NCBI GenBank assembly: GCA_015233625.1
Contig: JADFXK010000004.1
Location: 1-36,835, forward strand
Length of the DNA: 36,835 nucleotides
Reading direction: 5' to 3'
From: Deltaproteobacteria bacterium
GTDB taxonomy: Bacteria > Desulfobacterota > JADFXK01
The notes below the pieces were generated by a model that was not told the origin of the DNA, did no database searches, and saw only the letters and a program-made list of their open reading frames with translations. Numbering within the stretch: position 1 is the stretch's first letter; each line of letters begins with the position of its first letter. Shown one piece after another: positions 25,149-34,174 of this stretch. Position numbers and translations under genes: made by a program.

Positions 25149-26132
25149 CTATTTACCTTGAATCGTTTTTCGTTCTGATAAAGTTTTTAGTATATCATCG
25201 TTGGTGACGTGGTCACGATCATTGATTATGGCGTCTTTTAAAGCATCGTTACACGCCCTGGTAATATCAGCATAGCTCAACCCAACGGCAACATCAGCTA
25301 ATTGAGGCCAGTAGACGTCTATTTTCTTGAAAGCGGCCAGGTTGGCTTGGATAGCCTGGGCCAGAAGATCCCTATCCGGTAGGCGGTATTCTATGACATC
25401 ATCAAAACGGCGAAAGAGTGCAGAGTCCAGAATCTCGGGATGATTTGTTGCTGCGAGCAAAAGGCTATTAGATTCATCTTGTTCAATCAGTTGCAAAAAG
25501 CTGTTTAATACTCTGCGGATTTCACCGACCTCATTGAGAATGCTACGATTCGACCCAATTGAATCAAATTCATCGAAAAGATAAACTCCGCGAACCTGAG
25601 CGATCGCATCAAATATCTGTCGCAGCTTTGCGGCTGTTTCGCCCATGAATTTGGTGATAAGGCTGTCCAACCTCACGGAGAATAAAGGAAGGTTAAGTTC
25701 TCCAGCCAGGACACCTGCCGACATCGTTTTCCCGGTTCCGGGAGGGCCAACAAAAAGTAATTTTTTTCGGGGTGCCAGGCCGAAAGAACGAATTTTTGTT
25801 ATTTGTCGATGTTCTTTGATGACGCGGGTCAACCGCTCCCGGATATCCCGGCCAAGTATCATATCAGGTATACGAAGCTTTGGATATGAAAGCGTGAGGA
25901 GGTTGGCCAGTTCACCGCGCGGCTGGGCCAGGGGGACGGATTTATTGGCTGATTCAAACGAGTTATGGCGTAGTTTAGCCTCATCTATCAGAGAACGCAG
26001 CTCCTGGGCCAGCTTGCCGTGCCCCAGCTTTGCCTCATGAGCGGCCACTTGCATGGCCACGGCATAGAACTGGGCATCATCTCCATCAATGTGGGATTTC
26101 AGAAGTGCTTTCATTTGATCAGCGCTGGGCAT
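25149..26132 (-). CDS. ietA: AAA ATPase IetA
   Basis: A 327-residue AAA+ ATPase. The start is ATG 26132 (MPSADQMKALLKSH, matching related proteins as I recall them); a TTG at 26162 would add ten residues. An N-terminal helical region (1-90) precedes Walker A GPPGTGKT (129-136), Walker B VYLFDEFDS (D187-E188), sensor 1 N230 (AATNHPEIL) and Arg fingers R241-R242 (LFRRFDD). It resembles the central ATPase domain of FtsH/CDC48-like proteins without a protease domain. Order ATPase then subtilase is the IetAS arrangement; IetA is reported as the antitoxin/ATPase partner. It starts 75 bases after ksgA and may be read from that transcript. Confidence 0.88.
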   Translation of the reverse strand: MPSADQMKALLKSHIDGDDAQFYAVAMQVAAHEAKLGHGKLAQELRSLIDEAKLRHNSFESANKSVPLAQPRGELANLLTLSYPKLRIPDMILGRDIRERLTRVIKEHRQITKIRSFGLAPRKKLLFVGPPGTGKTMSAGVLAGELNLPLFSVRLDSLITKFMGETAAKLRQIFDAIAQVRGVYLFDEFDSIGSNRSILNEVGEIRRVLNSFLQLIEQDESNSLLLAATNHPEILDSALFRRFDDVIEYRLPDRDLLAQAIQANLAAFKKIDVYWPQLADVAVGLSYADITRACNDALKDAIINDRDHVTNDDILKTLSERKTIQGK

Positions 26133-26207
26133 CCGCAACCCGGTCTTTCTTTTTGGGAACAATGTCAGGTGACAGCTTCGGTCAACCAGTAAGACAGTTT
26201 TATTTTA

Positions 26208-27062
26208 TCACCTTGATTGGTTTGAAGTCAATATATCAGCCAAATTGACGAATTCCTCCACGCTGAGTGTCTCGCCGCGGCGGCGGCCGTCGATCCCGGC
26301 TTGTTCCAAAGTTTCTTTCACGATCTCTTTGGGCAAGCCGGGCAGGTTGGCCCCAGTCAGGGCATTGAGCAGGGTTTTGCGTCGCTGGCCGAACGCGCCT
26401 TTGACCACCCGCGCAAAAATCGCCTCGTTTTGGGCCCGCAGATTTATCGAAGGCTTAAAGATGATTTTGGTCAGCGCGGATGAGACCTTTGGCCTGGGAT
26501 GGAACAGGTCTGGGGACAAATGGAACAGGGTTGTCACGGTGGCAAAGTAGGCCACCATCACGGTCAATGCGCCATAATCCTTGCCTCCGGGTGAAGCCGC
26601 CAACCTGTCCGCCACCTCCCGTTGGAACATCAGGGTCGCTTCGGCGATGGCCTGACGATGATCCAGGAGCTTGAAAAGCAGGGGAGACGAGATGTAATAC
26701 GGCAGGTTGCCGATAACCTTGACCGGCGCTTGCAACTCCTGAGCAACCCTGGTGAAGTCATACTTCAGGGCATCTGCCTCAACCAGCGTGATGTTGGACG
26801 GGCCGCTGGAAGATAGCTGATCGCTCAGAGCTGCCACCAGGTCTCGGTCAAATTCTAAGGCGATGACCCGGCGGACGCGCCGAGCCAGGGGTATGGTCAG
26901 GCTGCCCAGCCCGGCCCCGATCTCAATGACGGTGTCCTCAGGATCGAATCCGGCCGCGTCCAGGATTCTTTCGGCGGTGGCGGGTTGGGCCAGGAAGTTT
27001 TGGCCCAGCTTATGCTTGGGTCGGATGTGGTAATGTTTGATGAGGCTGATAGAATCGCGCAT
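26208..27062 (-). CDS. rsmA: 16S rRNA (A1518/A1519-N6)-dimethyltransferase
   Basis: A 284-residue RsmA/KsgA. The N-terminal KHKLGQNFLAQPATAERIL is diagnostic; SAM motif I is VIEIGAGLGSLTIPLA (45-60) and motif IV is N119-L-P-Y122 (IGNLPYYISSPLL). The C-terminal helical domain has the FGQRRKTLLNAL segment. It dimethylates two adenines in helix 45 during late 30S assembly. GAAAGG precedes the ATG by about eight bases. IetA and IetS lie downstream on the same strand. Confidence 0.96.
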   Translation of the reverse strand: MRDSISLIKHYHIRPKHKLGQNFLAQPATAERILDAAGFDPEDTVIEIGAGLGSLTIPLARRVRRVIALEFDRDLVAALSDQLSSSGPSNITLVEADALKYDFTRVAQELQAPVKVIGNLPYYISSPLLFKLLDHRQAIAEATLMFQREVADRLAASPGGKDYGALTVMVAYFATVTTLFHLSPDLFHPRPKVSSALTKIIFKPSINLRAQNEAIFARVVKGAFGQRRKTLLNALTGANLPGLPKEIVKETLEQAGIDGRRRGETLSVEEFVNLADILTSNQSR

Positions 27063-27198
27063 GTTTATGGCCTTTCGACCAGCTCAATATGGACCCGGCC
27101 GCTGAATCCGATTGACTTAGATCAGGGTTAAGGTTTAATATCTCGCCGGTTAACTATTCGGGCTCGTGGGTTTGATCAACTTAAAGAGGTAATATCTT

Positions 27199-27771
27199 AT
27201 GAAATCAGCCATTTTAGTTATTGACATGGTCAAGGATACGCTTGACGGGACTCATTCTTACCCTATTACCCCCCAGGCTATGGCCATGTTGCCGGCGTTG
27301 AATCATTTGTTGATTGAAGGACGGCGGTTGGGGTCGCAAATCATATTCTCCACCGATAGTTTTCTGGAAGAAGACTTTATCTTTAAGGGGCGAATGAAAG
27401 CCCACTCCATTCGGGGAACCAAGGGCGCGGAAACGATTGATGAGTTGGACCAGAGACCCGGTGACATCCATCTGCCTAAACGCCGGTTTAGCGCTTTTTT
27501 TAAGACCGACCTGGATCAGACGCTCCGGGTGAAGGGCATTGAGTTGGTGGCCGTGACTGGAATCGCGACCAACTTTTGTGTCTTGGCGACCGCCCTAGAT
27601 GCTCTCTGCCACGACTTCCGGGCCGTCATTATCGAAGACTGCGCCGCCGCCTTTGATTTGGCCACCCACACCAGGACGGTGGATAACTATCGTCGGAATC
27701 CCTTAAACCCCCTTTTCAGAATTATGACGTCCCACGACTTTTTACAGGAGCAGGCCGAAAACGCAGCCTAG
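27199..27771 (+). CDS. Isochorismatase-family cysteine hydrolase
   Basis: A 190-residue alpha/beta hydrolase of the isochorismatase/nicotinamidase superfamily with triad D9 (VIDMVKDTL), K94 (HLPKRRFSAF) and C127 (TGIATNFCVLATALDA); the cis-peptide motif GIATN is present. AGAGG lies upstream of the ATG. Members hydrolyse nicotinamide, ureido or related amides and ethers; the absence of an isochorismate pathway nearby makes a nicotinamidase-like or unknown amidase role more likely. It stands alone, divergent from ksgA, with xseB opposite. Confidence 0.88.
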   Translation: MKSAILVIDMVKDTLDGTHSYPITPQAMAMLPALNHLLIEGRRLGSQIIFSTDSFLEEDFIFKGRMKAHSIRGTKGAETIDELDQRPGDIHLPKRRFSAFFKTDLDQTLRVKGIELVAVTGIATNFCVLATALDALCHDFRAVIIEDCAAAFDLATHTRTVDNYRRNPLNPLFRIMTSHDFLQEQAENAA

Positions 27772-27790
27772 CCGGTCAGCGTCGGATCTG

Positions 27791-28057
27791 TTACTCCGGT
27801 TCCGGAGAGTCTTCCTCTGTTGGTTCAAAAGGGACCGCCTTAAACTGGTCCTCACCCTGTTTAATCAAGAGTTCCACCTTGGTTTCGGCTTCATCGAGTT
27901 TGGAGGCGCAAAATCGGGACAGGCGGATTCCTTCCTCGAAGATATTTAAGGCCTCTTCCAGGGGCAGGTCTCCGCCCTCCATCCGGTTCACGATGGCTTC
28001 CAACCGCTTCAAGGCTTTCTCAAAGGTCTGATTTTCTGCTGCGGCAGCTTTTTTCAT
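27791..28057 (-). CDS. xseB: Exodeoxyribonuclease VII small subunit
   Basis: An 88-residue XseB: FEKALKRLEAIVNRMEGGDLPLEEALNIFEEGIRLSRFCASKLDEAE is the family signature, all helical. It binds XseA to make the ssDNA exonuclease ExoVII. GAGG precedes the ATG by five bases. It follows xseA on the same strand after about 112 bases, whereas the two usually overlap or touch. The acidic tail (TEEDSPEPE) is variable in the family. Confidence 0.95.
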   Translation of the reverse strand: MKKAAAAENQTFEKALKRLEAIVNRMEGGDLPLEEALNIFEEGIRLSRFCASKLDEAETKVELLIKQGEDQFKAVPFEPTEEDSPEPE

Positions 28058-28169
28058 CTGGTTCCTCGGCTATCCAGGTTCTCCCTATATCTTGGGGATG
28101 AAACGGTTATTTGGGACAGGTGGGGCAACGCGACGTCATTAGAGGGCGACCGCCACGTCCTTAAGTTAT

Positions 28170-29537
28170 CTATATTTTTTCTGGTTCCGGGCTCAATTTT
28201 TCCACTCGAACTTCGGCCGCTCCCCTGGCGAACCTAATACTCATGGCATCTCCCGGGGTGAGCATGGCCGCATCCTTGACAATGGCCAGGTCCGGCAAGC
28301 GCCGGCTGAGGCTGTATCCGCGGGCCAGCACAGCCAGAGGGCTCAACGCGTCCAGGCTTCCGACCATCCGGCCCAAGCGTTGGCTTAACCGGCCCAGGTA
28401 GGTCCTGGTCAAGCTATCCAGGTCTTTTCGCAACGTGGTTAATCTTTCACTCTTTCGGCGAATGTCACCGAACGGTGATAATAATCTCAGTCTGGCATAA
28501 TTTCCGTCCACTTCCCGGCGGCTGGATTTGATTGACGCCGCAGCCGACCGGATCAATCGTCCGGTCAAATCATCGAGTCTGAGACGCTGGTCAGCCAGAC
28601 GTCGGCTGGGGGAAATCAGTCGAGCCGAGATGTGCCGAAGCTTTTCTCGGCCAAGGGAGATGGTTTGTTTTACCCGGTCGGCTAATGTCTGGTCCAACTG
28701 CCGTATTCCTGCTAATAGATCTGATCGCCTGGGGACAATCATTTCCGCCGCGGCAGTGGGCGTGGCGGCTCGCACGTCGGCCACCAGATCACAGATAGAC
28801 AGGTCAATCTCATGCCCCACGGCCGAGACCACTGGGTGCTTCGACGCGGCCACGGCCCGGGCGACCACCTCTTCATTAAACGCCCACAGATCTTCTAATG
28901 AGCCACCCCCCCTGGTCACCACAACCAGATCCACATCATCGAAGCGGTTAAGGTCGGTCAGGGCCACAGCGATGTCCTTGGCCGCCCCTTCCCCCTGGAC
29001 TCTGACCGGATAGATCAACACCTCCAGCCCGGAGAACCGCTGGTTAAGGATTTTCAGGAAGTCTCGGACGGCCGCGCCCGTCGGGGAAGTGACCAGGGCG
29101 ATCTTAGTCGGCAAGAAGGGTAGGGGCCGCTTTTTTCCGGGGTCAAATAATCCTTCCTCTTTCAACCGTTTTTTGAGCTGCTCAAAGCCCAGTTGCAGGC
29201 TGCCCAGACCGGCCGGTTCCAAATACTCGAAGATGAGTTGGTAATCACCTCTGGGCTGGTACAAACTCACCCGGCCGTGCCCGACCACCTTCAGCCCATC
29301 CTCCAGTTTAAATTTGAGCAACCGGTTTTGGAACTTAAACATGACCCCGTGAATCTGGCTATGGGCGTCTTTTAGCGTAAAGTAAAGGTGTCCCGACGAG
29401 GGCCGGCTGAGATTGGATATTTCACCCTCCACCCAGATGAACCCAAACCTGGCCTCCAGAAGGGTCTTAATCTCTTCGTTTAGTCTACTGACGGAGTAAA
29501 TCCGCCGTTCCACAATTTGCGGCCAGACGTTTTCCAT
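28170..29537 (-). CDS. xseA: Exodeoxyribonuclease VII large subunit
   Basis: A 455-residue XseA from ATG 29537. It has the N-terminal OB fold (YSVSRLNEEIKTLLE, GEISNLSRPSSGHLYFTLKD, YQPRGDYQLIFEYLEPAGLG), the catalytic domain (GLFDPGKKRPLP, VTSPTGAAVRDFL, GGGSLEDLWAFNEE, SAVGHEIDLSICDLVAD) and a long coiled-coil C-terminal arm. The frame is open to 29690, and in-frame ATG 29576 is possible; 29537 puts YSVSRLNEEI near residue 13, as in E. coli-type proteins, but none of the candidates has a good ribosome-binding site. Together with xseB it degrades ssDNA during repair. Confidence 0.92.
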   Translation of the reverse strand: MENVWPQIVERRIYSVSRLNEEIKTLLEARFGFIWVEGEISNLSRPSSGHLYFTLKDAHSQIHGVMFKFQNRLLKFKLEDGLKVVGHGRVSLYQPRGDYQLIFEYLEPAGLGSLQLGFEQLKKRLKEEGLFDPGKKRPLPFLPTKIALVTSPTGAAVRDFLKILNQRFSGLEVLIYPVRVQGEGAAKDIAVALTDLNRFDDVDLVVVTRGGGSLEDLWAFNEEVVARAVAASKHPVVSAVGHEIDLSICDLVADVRAATPTAAAEMIVPRRSDLLAGIRQLDQTLADRVKQTISLGREKLRHISARLISPSRRLADQRLRLDDLTGRLIRSAAASIKSSRREVDGNYARLRLLSPFGDIRRKSERLTTLRKDLDSLTRTYLGRLSQRLGRMVGSLDALSPLAVLARGYSLSRRLPDLAIVKDAAMLTPGDAMSIRFARGAAEVRVEKLSPEPEKI

Positions 29538-29807
29538 AAAGGCAGTCCCAGGCAGGTAGATTGTTTCTTGATTCATCCGGTTGAACAATGTGTCGCCGCG
29601 CTGAAGGCTATCCCAGACCTCTGCAACTCTGATTATCCCGGCGATTTGTTTGACATCGCTACCACATTTTGACCCACCGGACAACCACAAAAGATGATTT
29701 CCATATGTCTGGCCTTAGTTAGAGCCGTGGCGATGAATAGTTGCGTAGGATTTCAACGGCAGGTCATGGTTTCGTCCGTTGCCCTCCGACCGCGGGATAT
29801 TTATTGA

Positions 29808-29836
29808 TTGAATCGGGGCCTTAAATCAGTTATGAT
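29808..29836 (+). promoter_or_regulatory. Sigma-70-type promoter of hicBA
   Basis: TTGAAT (29808-29813), a 17-base spacer and TATGAT (29831-29836) lie about 60 bases before the hicB ATG. No clear operator palindrome was recognised. Confidence 0.6.
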
Positions 29837-29896
29837 TAAAAGTGGATGCCTTTGGCTCAAACAGAGTGATCTGATCCTGCAAAATAGAGGCGATCG

Positions 29897-30154
29897 ATGA
29901 AATTAACCGCTGTGTTTCAAAAGGTTCCCGAAGGTTACATTGGTTTTGTGGAAGAACTGCCCGGCGCAAATACCCAAGGTGCCACGCTGGAAGAAACCAA
30001 AAGGAATCTGATGGAAGCAATTTCAGTCGCCGAAGAATTGAAGACTAACGTGGTCCGGGCGGAAATGGTGCTGGAGGTTAACCGAATGCTGGCTGAAGAA
30101 TCGCTAAAGGGCCAGGAAGTGATAAAAGAATCGCTGGACCTGGCGGCCTTGTGA
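29897..30154 (+). CDS. hicB: HicB-family antitoxin
   Basis: An 85-residue type II antitoxin. The N-terminus MKLTAVFQKVPEGYIGFVEELPGANTQG is the partial RNase H-like fold typical of HicB, followed by helices. GAGG lies six bases before the ATG. It has no recognisable ribbon-helix-helix or HTH tail, so autoregulation may use the complex or be absent. It neutralises HicA, encoded two bases downstream; antitoxin-first order is the less common but known arrangement. Confidence 0.9.
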   Translation: MKLTAVFQKVPEGYIGFVEELPGANTQGATLEETKRNLMEAISVAEELKTNVVRAEMVLEVNRMLAEESLKGQEVIKESLDLAAL

Positions 30155-30155
30155 A

Positions 30156-30341
30156 ATGAAACGGCAAGACTTGATTCGGCACTTGAAAAGACACGGTTGC
30201 GAATTGCTGCGAGAAGGAGGGAGCCATTTGATTTATGTCAACCGGTCGGTTGGGAGTGTCTCCACGGAGCCCAGACATAGAGAGATCAATGATTTTTTGG
30301 CGCGGAAAGTTTGCCGAGATTTACAAATCCCGCTTCCGTGA
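30156..30341 (+). CDS. hicA: HicA-family toxin (mRNA interferase)
   Basis: A 61-residue double-stranded-RNA-binding-fold toxin. It has the active-site His in REGGSHLIYVN (residue 24) and PRHREINDFLARKVCRDL at the C-terminus, both hallmarks. HicA toxins cleave mRNA independently of the ribosome until bound by HicB. The frame appears intact. The start follows the hicB stop by one base, with translational coupling likely. Confidence 0.92.
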   Translation: MKRQDLIRHLKRHGCELLREGGSHLIYVNRSVGSVSTEPRHREINDFLARKVCRDLQIPLP

Positions 30342-30510
30342 GGCCCAATCCCGACATTGGGGCGCGACGGGCCACCGGGGCAGGTTGCGGGGATAGGTCG
30401 CTGTTCTGATCTCGGTCGCCGGAGGTGGTATCAGTGGAATAGCCCCAAACTCCTTAACATGGATAGTTCCAATGATGTCTCTGAAAATCCATCTGGTAGG
30501 TGAGGAAACA

Positions 30511-33500
30511 ATGCGTACTTTTTGTATCGTTCTCCTGCTGGCCTGCTCCATCCTGCTCAACCCGCAGCACGCCAACGCCAAAAGAACCGTCAGAGCCGGC
30601 GTCTTCAACTATAAGCCGATGGTCTACTTTGATACTGACGGCTCTGCTCGCGGGTTCTTCGTGGATATTCTGAACCATGTGGCAACTAAGGAAAACTGGG
30701 ACGTGCAGTATGTGACCGGCACCTGGCAGGAGGGGCTAGATCGTCTCAAGAGCGGCGAAATCGACCTGATTCTCTGTGTCGGCTATTCCGAGGAGCGGGA
30801 AAAATACATGGACTTTCCAAAGGAGTTTCTGCTGCTGGACTGGGGGCTGGTCTATAAGGCAAAAGGTTCGTCCATAAACACCATCATGGATCTCGACGGC
30901 AAGGCGGTTAGCGTGCTTAAGGGAAGCGTTTACGCGTCGGGTTTTAAAGAACTTGCAAGACAATTCAATATAAATGCGAAGATTTTGGAAGTGAACCAGG
31001 TCAGTGATGTGTTCAAGACGGTGGACTCCGGCAAGGCCGAAGCGGGGGTAACTGCCAACATAGCGGGCATACTGAATGAAGCAGGTTACACCGTGGATCG
31101 GACGCCGATCATCTTCACTCCGGTAAAATTAAGCTATGCGACCAATGAAGGCAAAAATGGAGACCTGATTGCGGTATTGAACAGAGAAATCGCCGGATTG
31201 AAAGGAGACCAAGCATCTCTTTATTATCATAAGCTTGAACATCTGATGGGCAAAAAGGATAACGGGATACCTGAAGAAGTCTACTGGGTGTTGATTGGGA
31301 CCGCTTCTGCATTGTTTCTTGCCATTATGTTTATAGCCGCGCTCAGGCGGGAGGTGCGCAGGAAAACCATAATGATTGAGGAGTCTGTGAAGCAGTATCA
31401 AACCATATCTGCCCGCCAGGAAGCAATTCTGACAGCTGTTCCCGACATTATAATGGAGGTGGACATCAATAAGGTTTATACCTGGTCAAACCGTGCCGGG
31501 TTTAAGTTCTTCGGTGAAGATGTTATTGGTAAAGAAGCCGCGTTATATTTTGTAACTGAACAGGATACATATGATATTGTCCATCCTATAATCCAAGGTT
31601 CGGAAAATGTGGTTTATGTAGAAAGTTGGCAAAGACGCCAAGATGGTGAAAGTCGGCTTTTGGCCTGGTGGTGCAAGACGCTCTATGATGAGCACGTCAT
31701 TGGATCAGGCGCATTGTCGACAGCGCGGGACATCACCGAGAGCAAACATGCTGAGGAGGCCCTAAGGGAAAGCAATAGTAAATTCAAGGCGCTTGTGACC
31801 AACATCCCTGGATACGTCGCTTATGTCAATGCGGATACTTTACAATATGAATTAGTAAATGACGCATATGAAGAAGCGTTTGGAATTCCACGGGAAAATA
31901 TTATGGGCAGTCATATCAGAGAAATTATTGGGGAAACTAATTATAATTTCGCTCTAAAATATATTAACGAAGTGAAATTGGGGAAATCGATTTCCTACGA
32001 AAACACCTTTAATTTTGTCTCAGGAAAACGTTGGATTCAAGTAAATTACGCTCCTGTTACGGACGCCGACGGACATGTTGCATCAATTGTCGCGCTCAAT
32101 AATGATATCACCGAACGGAAACAGGTGGAGGAGGAACTGTTCCAAAGTCGCAGTATGTTGGCCAACATCCTAGACTCCGTGCCCCAGTCAATTTTCTGGA
32201 AAGACCGCAACAGCGTATACCTGGGATGCAATCAAGCATTCGGTAGAGCGGTCGGAATCAATGAGGTCGAGAAAATTGTCGGCAAAACGGATTTTGATCT
32301 TCCATGGACGTTTGAAGAAACCAAGGCGTACCGAGCCGATGACCGTGAGGTGATGGAGACCAACCAACCGAAGCGGCACATCATTGAAACGGCCAAGCAG
32401 GCTGACGGCACGGTCATCTGGGCCGAAACCACCAAGGTTCCTCTCGTGGATGGCCACGGTAATGTCTACGGCGTCTTAGGTGTTTACGAGGACATCACCG
32501 AGCGTAAGCGGGCTGAGGAAGCATTGAAAGAAAATGAGAGAGTATTCCGCAACCTTTTCAACAACACTCTGGTCGCGATGTTTAGGTCAAGGCTAGATGG
32601 ATCTGAAACATTGAATGTGAATGAAAAATTCCTCGAACTTGTTGGGCGGAGCCGTGAGGAGGTAATCGGTAAACCTTCCGTGGTATACTGGCTCGATCCG
32701 CTGCAACGCGAGGAAATGGTCCGCATGCTGATGACCGATGGGCGGGTCGTTGATTTAGAATACAAAATGCTCAGAAAGAACGGTGAAGTACGTGATTGTA
32801 TTACATCATTAAATCTATATCCTGATGAAGGGATTCTGGAAGGCTCTATTCAGGACATCACCGAGCGCAAGCGGGCGGAGGAAGAGCAGAAGACATTGGA
32901 GGTACAGCTCCGCCAGGCCCAGAAAATGGAGGCCATCGGCACGTTGGCGGGTGGAATCGCTCATGACTTCAATAATATTCTTGGCTCAATTTTCGGTTAT
33001 ACCCAACTGGCCTTGGATGATGCCAAGTCAGGCGTCGCCAACCCCGTTTTCTTGGAAGAAATATTTAAGGCGTCAAAAAGAGCCAGGGATTTGGTCAAAC
33101 AGATACTAACCATTAGCCGTCGAGCTGAACAGGCAAAGAAACCTTTTGAAATTTCATCTGTTGTAACGGAAGGCATAAATCTGATTCGGGCCTCCTTGCC
33201 GGCTAATATCATTATCAAACATGAAATATCCGCCAAGGAATTAAACATCTTGGGTGATCCCACCCAAATTCATCAGGTGTTGATCAATCTGTGCACCAAC
33301 GCCGCCCATGCCATGTCGGAAGATGGCGGCGTATTAACCATAACACTCAACGAGCTCTATCTTGATCCTGATTTAGCTAAGAGATACATTAACCTGGCCC
33401 CAGGTCATTATGTCAAACTGTCAGTGAGCGATACGGGACACGGTATGGAAGGCCGGGTTATGGAAAGAATCTTCGATCCTTTCTTTACCACAAAAGAATT

Positions 33501-34041
33501 CGGTAAAGGCACCGGTATGGGCCTGGCCATTGTCCACGGGATCGTTAAGAACCATGGCGGGGACATTAGTGTTTATAGCATACCTGGCCGGGGATCTACC
33601 TTTAACATCTTGTTGCCGACATTAGAAGCCAGACCCGAATTGACGAGTGATGTTATAGAGACCATTCCCAGAGGGATAGAGACCATTCTGCTGGTAGATG
33701 ATGAACCAGGGTTGCTCGATACCCACAAGAAGATTTTGGAGCGGCTTGGTTATAAGGTTACAGTAAGAGCCAGCGGGGTGGAAGCACTAAAGACTTTTAG
33801 AAGACATCCTGAAGGTTTTGACTTGGTAATTACTGATATGGCCATGCCCCATATGACCGGCGATAAACTGGCCCAAGAGGTTCTGAGCTTACGTCCAGAT
33901 ATCCCTGTAATCCTTTGTACTGGATTTAGTGAAGCTATCGATGAAAACATGGCGAAAGAAATCGGAGTGAGTGGGTTTCTAATGAAGCCGGTGGATGTAA
34001 CCATCCTTGCCAAGTTCATTCGGAAAGTATTGGAGAAATGA
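30511..34041 (+). CDS. Hybrid sensor histidine kinase (SBP_bac_3 - TM - 4x PAS - HisKA - HATPase - REC)
   Basis: A 1176-residue membrane kinase. ATG 30511 with GAGGA upstream gives a signal peptide (MRTFCIVLLLACSILL). A periplasmic type-3 solute-binding domain (about 25-245, RAGVFNYKPMVYFDTDG) is followed by a transmembrane helix (258-280). Four PAS domains lie near 297-410, 420-535, 545-665 and 672-790, each ending in an ARDITES/DITERK-type linker. HisKA has H818 (GTLAGGIAHDFNN), HATPase has the N box NLCTNAAHAM and G2 GTGMGLAI, and the C-terminal receiver has D1109 (VITDMAMP) with VDDEPG and MKPVD. The ligand is probably an amino acid or similar small solute (family inference). No cognate output regulator follows. 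Confidence 0.93.
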   Translation: MRTFCIVLLLACSILLNPQHANAKRTVRAGVFNYKPMVYFDTDGSARGFFVDILNHVATKENWDVQYVTGTWQEGLDRLKSGEIDLILCVGYSEEREKYMDFPKEFLLLDWGLVYKAKGSSINTIMDLDGKAVSVLKGSVYASGFKELARQFNINAKILEVNQVSDVFKTVDSGKAEAGVTANIAGILNEAGYTVDRTPIIFTPVKLSYATNEGKNGDLIAVLNREIAGLKGDQASLYYHKLEHLMGKKDNGIPEEVYWVLIGTASALFLAIMFIAALRREVRRKTIMIEESVKQYQTISARQEAILTAVPDIIMEVDINKVYTWSNRAGFKFFGEDVIGKEAALYFVTEQDTYDIVHPIIQGSENVVYVESWQRRQDGESRLLAWWCKTLYDEHVIGSGALSTARDITESKHAEEALRESNSKFKALVTNIPGYVAYVNADTLQYELVNDAYEEAFGIPRENIMGSHIREIIGETNYNFALKYINEVKLGKSISYENTFNFVSGKRWIQVNYAPVTDADGHVASIVALNNDITERKQVEEELFQSRSMLANILDSVPQSIFWKDRNSVYLGCNQAFGRAVGINEVEKIVGKTDFDLPWTFEETKAYRADDREVMETNQPKRHIIETAKQADGTVIWAETTKVPLVDGHGNVYGVLGVYEDITERKRAEEALKENERVFRNLFNNTLVAMFRSRLDGSETLNVNEKFLELVGRSREEVIGKPSVVYWLDPLQREEMVRMLMTDGRVVDLEYKMLRKNGEVRDCITSLNLYPDEGILEGSIQDITERKRAEEEQKTLEVQLRQAQKMEAIGTLAGGIAHDFNNILGSIFGYTQLALDDAKSGVANPVFLEEIFKASKRARDLVKQILTISRRAEQAKKPFEISSVVTEGINLIRASLPANIIIKHEISAKELNILGDPTQIHQVLINLCTNAAHAMSEDGGVLTITLNELYLDPDLAKRYINLAPGHYVKLSVSDTGHGMEGRVMERIFDPFFTTKEFGKGTGMGLAIVHGIVKNHGGDISVYSIPGRGSTFNILLPTLEARPELTSDVIETIPRGIETILLVDDEPGLLDTHKKILERLGYKVTVRASGVEALKTFRRHPEGFDLVITDMAMPHMTGDKLAQEVLSLRPDIPVILCTGFSEAIDENMAKEIGVSGFLMKPVDVTILAKFIRKVLEK

Positions 34042-34157
34042 GTGATATCGCCCTGAAGACTCCCGCTGTGAGTACGGAAGAGGAACTCGATATACTCAAG
34101 GGGACGAATAACCTAAACTTTAGACTTGCTCACTTGAACTGGCCAAGAGGCAGGTGA
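34038..34157 (+). CDS. Possible 39-residue ORF overlapping the kinase stop
   Basis: ATG 34038 overlaps the kinase stop by four bases (ATGA) and has GGAG three to six bases upstream. It encodes MSDIALKTPAVSTEEELDIL and ends HLNWPRGR. No family match is recognised. It could be a small coupled protein or chance; nothing else supports it. Confidence 0.25.
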   Translation: MSDIALKTPAVSTEEELDILKGTNNLNFRLAHLNWPRGR

Positions 34158-34174
34158 CTTTTGGGGAGTATCCC

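Noticed and set aside
28528-29013. 161-residue plus-strand ORF
   Set aside because: It is antisense to xseA, with no family features.
34038-34157. HEPN toxin partner for the MNT protein
   Set aside because: Only 39 residues and no R-x4-6-H motif.
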